Source of the DNA: Skeletonema marinoi
Lineage: Eukaryota; Bacillariophyta; Thalassiosirophyceae; Thalassiosirales; Thalassiosiraceae
Direction of reading: 5' to 3'
DNA: 64,000 nucleotides
Assembly: GCA_030544225.1 (NCBI GenBank)
Contig: CM060506.1
Location: forward strand, 868,001-932,000
The notes under the pieces are model-generated. The model saw only the letters and a program-made list of their open reading frames with translations, was not told the origin of the DNA and searched no databases. The translations under genes and the position numbers were made by a program. Positions within the stretch are counted from its first letter, which is position 1. Every line of letters begins with the position of its first letter. Below, piece by piece: positions 57,433 to 64,000 of this stretch.

Positions 57433-57730
57433 GGTATATCTTGGTTGCTTTGTCGATGTGGTAAAATTTGTGGTACGTTTTGTTTTGTTGGCTTGTTTTA
57501 CCAATTGGTTATCAGGCCACCTTCATTGAAGTCTGTATCTTACTCATTTTTGCCTACAATCAGATTTCGTATCTTTCCAGTGGACTGCTACTTAGCACAT
57601 CTTGCGGTGGAATCAGTACTTCAAATAAATGCACACCGTTCAAGCTTTCTATTTCTTCTGCTAATTGACTGTGTTAGCTTTGCCAGTTCATTATCTGTTA
57701 CCTTATCTCAATCACTCCGTCATCCTTATC
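57433..57730. promoter_or_regulatory. Divergent promoter region, 1185-aa and 955-aa genes, E copy 2
   Basis: This 298-bp spacer separates divergent ATGs at 57432 (minus) and 57731 (plus). It contains the D empty site at its right edge. The regulatory role is inferred from gene arrangement only. Confidence 0.45.
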
Positions 57731-60692
57731 ATGTTAGTCGATCGTAGTTCTCAGCCAGTTTCCGCAGCCAAGGCCGGCAAGGCCGGCAAGGGCCAACGTA
57801 AAACGAAGTTCGTTCCGCCAGCTGTTACAAGTATTGTGTGGAGTTCAGTCGAGGATACGTTCTTGGCCCAGATCGCTGCTGACAAGCTTGGCGGTCGCAG
57901 CAAACTACCAAAAACCGCTCACGCAGTTGGCAAAGCGGCCTTTAACGCCTACTCGGCAAAGGACCTGGCTTTCATCTTGCAAGGAGTCGGGTTTAGCCAG
58001 TCACCCTTCCCGACGAAGAAAGCTGCTTTAATCAATGCTATTCTTGCTATTCGTTACGACAACAATCATTTGAGTCAAGATAATTCAACCGAGCATCTCG
58101 CGGGCTTGTCTCCTGCTGTTGATGGCAAGGCTTCTTCGGCTTCATTGGTGTCTGTGTCGCCTCGCCGCCGTAGCTCGGTCGGCGTTGTGCCTGCGGTCGC
58201 TAGTAAAATCAGGTGTGTTCGCTTGTGCTCTCTATGTTACTTTTTTTGTCATGTCACTGTCACATTTCTAACCATTAAAATACTGGGGTCTCCATCATTT
58301 AAACAGTGTTTACGACACTGCTCCCATTTTGGTTGCTTGCGACGATCTCATTGGACCTGGATGGAGTCGATACGATGTTCCTCGCAAAGATGGTAGCAAC
58401 CGTGTTGATAGTTACTTCTTGTCTCCAGCTGGGCCAAATCAAGTAAAAATGAGGTCAATTTCCTCGGCCCGCCATCATCATCAAGCTAACTCATCTGTCT
58501 TGGTTGATGGCTTATCCTCTTCGATCAAATCAGTTAATGATGGTGGTACTAGCAACACAAGCGAGTTTGCCAGGCTCGATGATCCTTACAAGGACACTTC
58601 TGGCAGCGATGACGATGTCAAGAGTGCTGATTTACGTTTGCACAGTTGTAGGAAGAGTAGGCGTGTACAACGTTCTCGTTCTCAGGTACTCGAGGACAGT
58701 GACGCAAACGACGTCAACATTGACGATGGTGGGTCATATGAACAGGATGTTGCATCTAAAGCTAATGTTGGTAAGCTTGCCAACAGTGTCTATTCTGAGG
58801 CAATGCCGAAGCAGTCGGATCACGAAGAGTCTGATGATGAATCTAGTGTTATGTCTGACAGCAGTGACAGTTCTGATATTCTTTATGACTACACTCCAGC
58901 TGAGATTCCTACCGAAGCTGCGTTTGAAAGTACTTACAAGCGTCGTTGTCGTGAGTTTTATTACGACAACAACCTGATGGAATTAACTGACAACCATTCT
59001 ATCGGTGTGTTGGAGACCTTAGTCACTTTATTCGCTGAGGCGGGCTCGTCTGATTTTGACTCTTTGAAAAGAATTATTAAGTACCTTCGCAAGCAGATGA
59101 AGTCTCGTACTACCGCAAGTGGCGTTCCCCTGACTTTGTCTCAGAAACTGGCAATGTCTGACTTGTTGGCCTCTTATTTGGGCGGCAAAGTGTCTAGCGA
59201 GAGAACAGTCAGGTGGAATATCTTCGTACTCTGTGCTTTATCGAAGCTCTTCAATCGTACATTGTTGGTTTTATCGCCACCGTCTATTGGTGATTCCACA
59301 GTTCGGTTATTGAACATTAGCCCGTCACGTTACAGTGATTATCGCTTCGAAGGTGGCTCAGAGTTCTTCCCTACTGGGGAAAGTGAATTGGAGTCGGATG
59401 ATGATGCATTCATCGACCAGACTGCAGTTCAGCGTAGCGAAGTTGAACCTTTGATGTTCCGCGCCGCTGTCAATTTCGAGTCGCTCAAAATTACTGGTTA
59501 CTTTCCAGTTAAGTCAGTCACAGATCTGATTGATTCGGATTTAGACGAGGAAAGTACATCTAAGTCGAGTGGTCTCAATCGCAGATCTTCGACTATCAAG
59601 CATGACGGCATTGCTGGGCCATTGAGCAGCCGGGGTTATGATGGGATTGGTGTTCCGAAGGTTGTAGCGGCTGATCACGTCAGTAGTCAAGGAAGTGGAC
59701 TGTTCGTAACTCCTCAGAAGCGTCAACACCACGAGGACGAGGCCGACATTGTATTGCCTCCCAGTAAGATCAGGGTCAATCCTTATTTGAAAGCTGATTC
59801 AAGTAAGATCGACAATGCTGATACACTTTTGCCTTCTAAGCCCGGCAGCAGGACTGTCAATGTCAATGACAAAATCGGTGGTTGGGGTTCTTCTCCTATA
59901 GTCGTGGAGTCACTGAAGAAGAAACAAATCAACTCTCGCAGCAGAGTGGTGTTTGAATTGACGTCTGGTATTACTGATCGTCGAACAGGCGAGAAGGTCC
60001 ACATTGGCATCCTTAGTAACATGGGCAATGCATTGTGGTATTTCAAGGCCGACTCGCTTAACCCTTCGTTTGCGCTCTGGTTTAAAGTGCAGGGGTCCAA
60101 CGCTGCTGACTCCAATCCAGCTTTGTGTTATTCGACATGGGATGACAAATTTATTCGCGGAACTCATCACGGAGAGAATAAGTTGCAACGTAGGGGCCGA
60201 AGTACCAACGGTTCTTTGCCATATCCTGTTAGTAAGCCCAGTTGTGAGTTCAGGAGTAACCCGTCTGGCTTCCCTCTAGAAGTTCTTTCTAAGAAATTCG
60301 AGTCCACATTTCGTTCCATGTGCGATGATGGCAGCGTTCTTGCGTCTTACCTTTTCAACAATCTTGAAGAAAACGCTTCTGGCATGGTCAACAATTTCCT
60401 CGCTGGCAATTACAAGAAAGGTACCGAGAAGGGCAACCCTTACAAAGACGAAGGCGAGCTCAAAGACATGTTCAAGGCTGATATCGAAGACACCTTCAAG
60501 TATGGATTTGCACGCATTGTTTATAACAACCACTTGGACAAGCACTTCTGTGACTTCACAATCCAGCAGTTCCTGATCTCACTTGGTTACAGCAGTTTTG
60601 ACGAACTTTCTGATGATGAACGCTCGTTCATCTACAGAAATGGTCTCTTTCCTGAGTGGGACGCTATCAGTGAGGAATCAATCAGCGGGTAA
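57731..60692 (+). CDS. Unknown 955-aa protein (E cargo, copy 2)
   Basis: This is the intact-context copy of the gene at 10049-13010. Exons are 57731-58212 and 58307-60692, and the translation is identical. The ATG follows directly on the empty site of D. It diverges from the 1185-aa gene across about 300 bp and converges on the MYND/Sel1 gene. The 94-bp intron ends right after the hairpin at 58275-58303, so the hairpin's distal arm abuts the AAACAG acceptor. Conservation of a long frame with a spliced intron in both E copies supports a real gene. The function is not recognised. Confidence 0.82.
58275..58303. repeat. E-type intron hairpin in the 955-aa gene (copy 2)
   Basis: Inverted copy of 12438-12466, ending three bases before the splice acceptor. 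Confidence 0.75.
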
Positions 60693-60822
60693 CCTAACTA
60701 CTTTGGTCACCAAACCGTATCAAACAACCAGAGGACGTGTTGTGGGGTGGATGGTGTTTGAGATTCTGATTCTTGATGACTACTAAGATTTAAATTTAAG
60801 AACCAGCTTTTTAAGACACTCA

Positions 60823-60853
60823 GTTAAAATGCTGGAGTTACCCTATTTTAAAC
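60823..60853. repeat. E-type hairpin between convergent genes (copy 2)
   Basis: Inverted copy of 9889-9918. Confidence 0.6.
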
Positions 60854-60962
60854 GCTCGCTTTTTTGACCCAGTCTTAGTCGAGACAATCTACTGGAGTGT
60901 AGTGCTGTAGAGTTGTGTTGTAGTTAGATTCGAGAACGTGCTTATGATATAGCTTGTTGAGG

Positions 60963-62712
60963 TTACTTATAGTGGAACGTCACGTTTCTTTTTGAGTCTG
61001 CCAGCATTTGTTGCCTTGTTTCTTCGTTATCTTTCATAGCTTCCTTTGCTTTTTGGTTCGATCGCAGGGCTTGTTCGTATTCTGACTTAGTAACGTAACC
61101 GCTTCTGTACCCATTCTTTAATTTCTCCAACGATTTTGTTACTCCTTGACTTGCTGCGATACAGAAGTGCTTTACAGCTCGTATAGTATCAAACTGGTGC
61201 CGTGCAGCCTGGCTGTGTAGCCTGTTCTGGAGCTGAGGGGACAGAAAGAGAGCTGCAATGCGGGCCCTCGGGGCCTTGTCTGGTACATCTACTTCTTTTA
61301 CTGTGTTAGTGTTTTTTTTAAGGGTTACCCTACTATAAAGTTGCTCTGCAATGCTTTGTGTGTTGTTTCTTGCTCTTCTGTCACTTGTCTCTTTTCTCTT
61401 GTGTGCGCGCCCACCCATTCTATTTTGCAAATAAGACAGCCATCTTCAAAAATCTGCGTTGAAAATAAGACAGCCATCTTCAAAAACTATTTTGCAAATA
61501 AGACAGCCATCTTCAAAACAAAAAGAACAAAATTTTATCAAATTGAACAAATGACCGGATCCGGTCATTTGTCCGGTCATTTGTTTTTTGCTTCTCTTTG
61601 CTTCTCTTTTCGCTTTTACCAGCTTCTCTGCAGGATGAACGCGCACACAGCACTGTGAGAACCATATGAATTAGTTTTGCACTTTCTTGCAATGACATTT
61701 TAGCTCAAACTCGGGCGCATCTAGAGCATACCTGGTACTTTTTTACATAGGAAATCCATACAAAATCAATTCCTACTGTGTAGCCGGTATGGTCTAAAGG
61801 GCCTCTACATGTCACACAGTAAATGTTTCTGCCTAAATCCTTCGTATACTATTCCTGCGTAGGCTCCTGTAGAAATATCTGGTCACAACTAGTCACTATT
61901 GCTCACCATAGAATTGAGGGCACCTCCGGCACCCCGGAATTACGCTTCACGCAATCTATCCGGGGCCCCGAGGGCCGATTACCTCTGCATAGTTCGTCCA
62001 TCCCTGCTTCGTATCTTGCTATTGGGTGTCCTCCTGCAGCCGCTTTTTTTACATAAGCGGCGGCTTTCCCGTGATTCATTGTCACACCGATTCCAAGATG
62101 GAGCATGGTTGAAACGAAATACATTCCCTGTGCGTCGCCTAGTTTGGCGGCCTTCTTGTAACTGGTGAAAGCTGCACCATTGTTTCCTTTTCTGCACTGC
62201 AATGCACCGACCTTCATCAATAATGTGGGATTGTTTTCATGGTCAATCGACAACTCCAGCAGTTCGTCGGTGTTCTTATCTGAATCTTCGGGTGTTTTGC
62301 ATCGACAAAATGGACAAGTTGGTTTCTTCTGTTCTTTGCAAGCAGTGATGATGTGAGCGTCAAAACATTTAGTGCATACTACCGTCCAGCAACACGGGCT
62401 GTGTGTCATTTCTCCCATGAAATGGTAACACTCTTCGTCTTCCGCATCCATGATTCTGTCAGCGTCGAAAGGCAATGGAAGTAGACAGATAGGACACTCT
62501 CCGAGGTGGGTTCCTTCTTGATTTTGAAACAACATCACTTCTCGGTCTGCCTTCTTCTTTTCCTTGCAAAGTTGCTTGTGTTGCGACCAGTCGTTAGCTT
62601 GACAAACCTTGCCGCAGTAGCGTACTAATCGACAACCAGAACATTTCATCAGCGAACTGCTTGTGTTAGCACATGCGCCACAGCGCTCTATGCCAGGATC
62701 GTTATCATTCAT
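60963..62712 (-). pseudogene. MYND/RING/Sel1 protein gene disrupted by C2 (E copy 2)
   Basis: This is identical in coding sequence to the gene at 8819-9778 but is split by the 790-bp C2 element at 61189-61978, inserted between A and T in the codons after CRGN. The MYND, RING-like and first Sel1 regions lie on the upstream side. The last 75 or so residues lie on the far side of the insertion (61188-60963). The reading frame enters C2 and would give an altered C-terminus. The intact copy 1 sequence gives the exact empty site. Confidence 0.88.
61189..61978 (+). mobile_element. Non-autonomous Helitron C2, in the MYND/Sel1 gene of E copy 2
   Basis: This 790-bp complete element is inserted between A and T. 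The intact gene at 9548-9560 in E copy 1 is the empty site. It is almost identical to C1 but has the full 3' tip CCGGGGCCCCGAGGGCCGA. Confidence 0.92.
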
Positions 62713-63063
62713 TTGGAGTTTGATCTCCAAATTATGTCAATGTCAGAGTCATCTGTGTGTTCTTCAGTTAGAGCTAAATAATTAAGACACACATCTAGAT
62801 ATAGATATCTCTTTCTTCTCCGCTCTCACGTAGCCTATTGTACTCCTCCCCCTTTTTATGCCCGTCAACGAAGATTCCTCTTAGTGAGACACCCGTCTCA
62901 CACACCCCTCTCTAGATTCAAATCTACTAACGAACTAACTACAAATCCAAATACCTTGCGATTTACGCATGTATCTTCCATCTGCACGGAATTGGATATC
63001 CATCTATCCACACATAACAATCTTGAAGTAATCCGCCTGCACATCATTAAGTTAAGCATCAAA
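62713..63063. promoter_or_regulatory. Divergent promoter region between MYND/Sel1 gene and replicase (E copy 2)
   Basis: This is the inverted copy of the 8468-8818 spacer. The GCCCGTCAACGAAG block is near 62858-62872. Its role is inferred from the divergent gene arrangement. Confidence 0.5.
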
Positions 63064-64000
63064 ATGGACGTCAATAATAACTACGTTCTTCCGTCCCCGT
63101 CCAAGACCAAGATATGTAAGTAATCAACGTGTTCCGTATTTTTATTTTATTATTATAATTGCACATTTGATAAGGTACTAACAATTGTTTCAACGCAAAA
63201 TTATCCCAATCTGAACAGCTCGTAAGCACGTCTTGGCTTATTTGAATTCGTGGTTCCTTGCCAAGAAGCGCAATAGGCACGGCAGACATGGCATACGACA
63301 GAACGATGTGCAAGATCTTGCTAACGATATCATGGATCGATTCGAGGAGGGGGAGGAATCCTTTGTTTTGGAATTCAGACCGACAGGATCAAGTCATGAC
63401 GTACAAGTTGCAATATCATCTCCGGGTATACTCTCGCTGCAACAGATTGATCCATCGTCCCCGGGGTTTCGTGTGGTGTGCAAAGGGTTGATAGACGACA
63501 CAATGAAGAAGGTAGCGAGTGGACAGCCTCTTCTCAATATTACAGAGACTGAGCCCGCTGCTCAATATAAAACATTCGTCGTCGGCAATGCACATTGCTT
63601 CACCTTGCCATTCAGATCGACAAATCCAAGTTTTCTTTCATGTGACGAGCACTCACCTGTCATTCGCACTCACCGAGGTGGTAGTGGTAGCAATGGTGAT
63701 TGTTGTACGAGCAAATACTTTGAAAACTCTCTTCATGACACTATCGGGAAAGACTATATTATCATCAATGGCATGGATGTCAACACGCTAATGCCGGACA
63801 GATGGTTGAATGATTCAATCGTTAACTTCTGGATAAAATGGGTCAGCGTACCACGAACTCCCAACGACTTGGCTTCCAAAGTGCATGTCTTCTCGAGTCA
63901 CTTCCTTTCGAGCGTCTTAACAAACAACTACTCTTCAGGGTTGAAACGTTGGCTTCGCAAAATCAACATATTCGAGAAGAAGCTGCTGTTGTTCCCTTTT
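63064..64000 (+). CDS. E copy 2 replicase, N-terminal part with C48 protease
   Basis: This is the same gene as the copy 1 replicase. Exon 1 is 63064-63115 and exon 2 starts at 63219 and runs off the window. The intron is GT-AG, 103 bp, and AT-rich. The visible part covers the N-terminal region and the beginning of the C48 protease domain, up to the segment just before the catalytic histidine. No B insertion is seen in the part present, so this copy could encode a whole replicase outside the window. It diverges from the MYND/Sel1 gene and shares an upstream region of about 350 bp with it. Confidence 0.8.

Larger units (their letters stand above)
49199..64000 (+). mobile_element. Giant Helitron-like element E, copy 2 (truncated by window)
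   Basis: This is an inverted second copy of E. Its 5' end TAAACTGGTG follows an A at 49198 and interrupts the open frame beginning at 48487. Gene order and sequence match copy 1 through the first part of the replicase, where the window ends. It carries B3 (50258-52330) and C2 (61189-61978), both absent from copy 1, and lacks D, B1 (not testable here) and C1. The reciprocal empty sites and different flanks argue that the two copies are separate insertions and not one locus assembled twice. Confidence 0.85.

Noticed and set aside
7535-64000. The inverted duplication as a pure assembly artefact
   Set aside because: Different insertions on each arm with exact empty sites, and different 5' flanks, are not expected from one locus assembled twice. 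Two haplotypes collapsed into one contig remain possible.
1-64000. tRNA or rRNA genes
   Set aside because: No cloverleaf-like or conserved rRNA segments were noticed by eye; a tRNAscan and rRNA profile search would settle it.

Overview
The window reads as a transposon-dense stretch of a eukaryotic genome, most likely a diatom or a related stramenopile. The reasons are short GT-AG introns, a MYND/RING/Sel1-repeat protein of the kind common in diatoms, a diatom-style Ty1/copia protease motif, and RecQ-like and zinc-finger fragments. Almost everything visible is mobile DNA. Only one interrupted gene (48487-49198) might belong to the host.

The backbone is two near-identical copies of a giant Helitron-like rolling-circle element, called E here, lying head to head. 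E copy 1 runs leftward from 30165 off the left edge. E copy 2 runs rightward from 49199 off the right edge. Read from its 5' end, E carries six genes on strictly alternating strands: a 127-aa unknown, a 277-aa unknown, a four-exon gene for an unknown 1185-aa protein, a two-exon gene for an unknown 955-aa protein, a MYND/RING/Sel1 protein, and the replicase (C48 Ulp1-like protease, cysteine-rich linker, DUF6570-like region, HUH Rep, PIF1-like helicase). The two copies differ mainly by later insertions, so each supplies the empty site for the other.

Three smaller families of the same clan sit inside them. D (13013-22774) is a 9.8-kb autonomous element with an apparently intact seven-exon, 2475-aa replicase; it lies just upstream of the 955-aa gene's ATG in E copy 1. 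B is a 2.07-kb non-autonomous relative of D (3440-5512, 39888-41965, 50258-52330). C is a 0.8-kb gene-less element (25548-26329, 45062-45910, 61189-61978). All share a GC-rich motif about 65-87 bases inside the 5' end, its inverted copy at the very 3' end (asymmetric inverted repeats), and a conserved 5' motif TAAAGTTGCTCTGCAATGC. Most insertions fall between A and T with no target duplication. One C copy is an exception: it has lost its 3' tip and is flanked by a 152-bp duplication.

The 19 kb between the E copies (30166-49198) is a mosaic. It holds part of another Helitron, F, split by a young 3.4-kb LTR element (32587-36033); a RecQ-like helicase fragment; a copia-like fossil carrying a B insertion; short tandem arrays; a small inverted-repeat element; a zinc-finger gene fragment; and the gene interrupted by E copy 2.

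A second layer is a set of small hairpins inside introns and gene ends. E uses one hairpin (TTAAAAT...GGAG.CTCC...ATTTTAA) and D/B another (AATAAAACC...GGTTTTATT), at equivalent introns of the homologous replicase genes.
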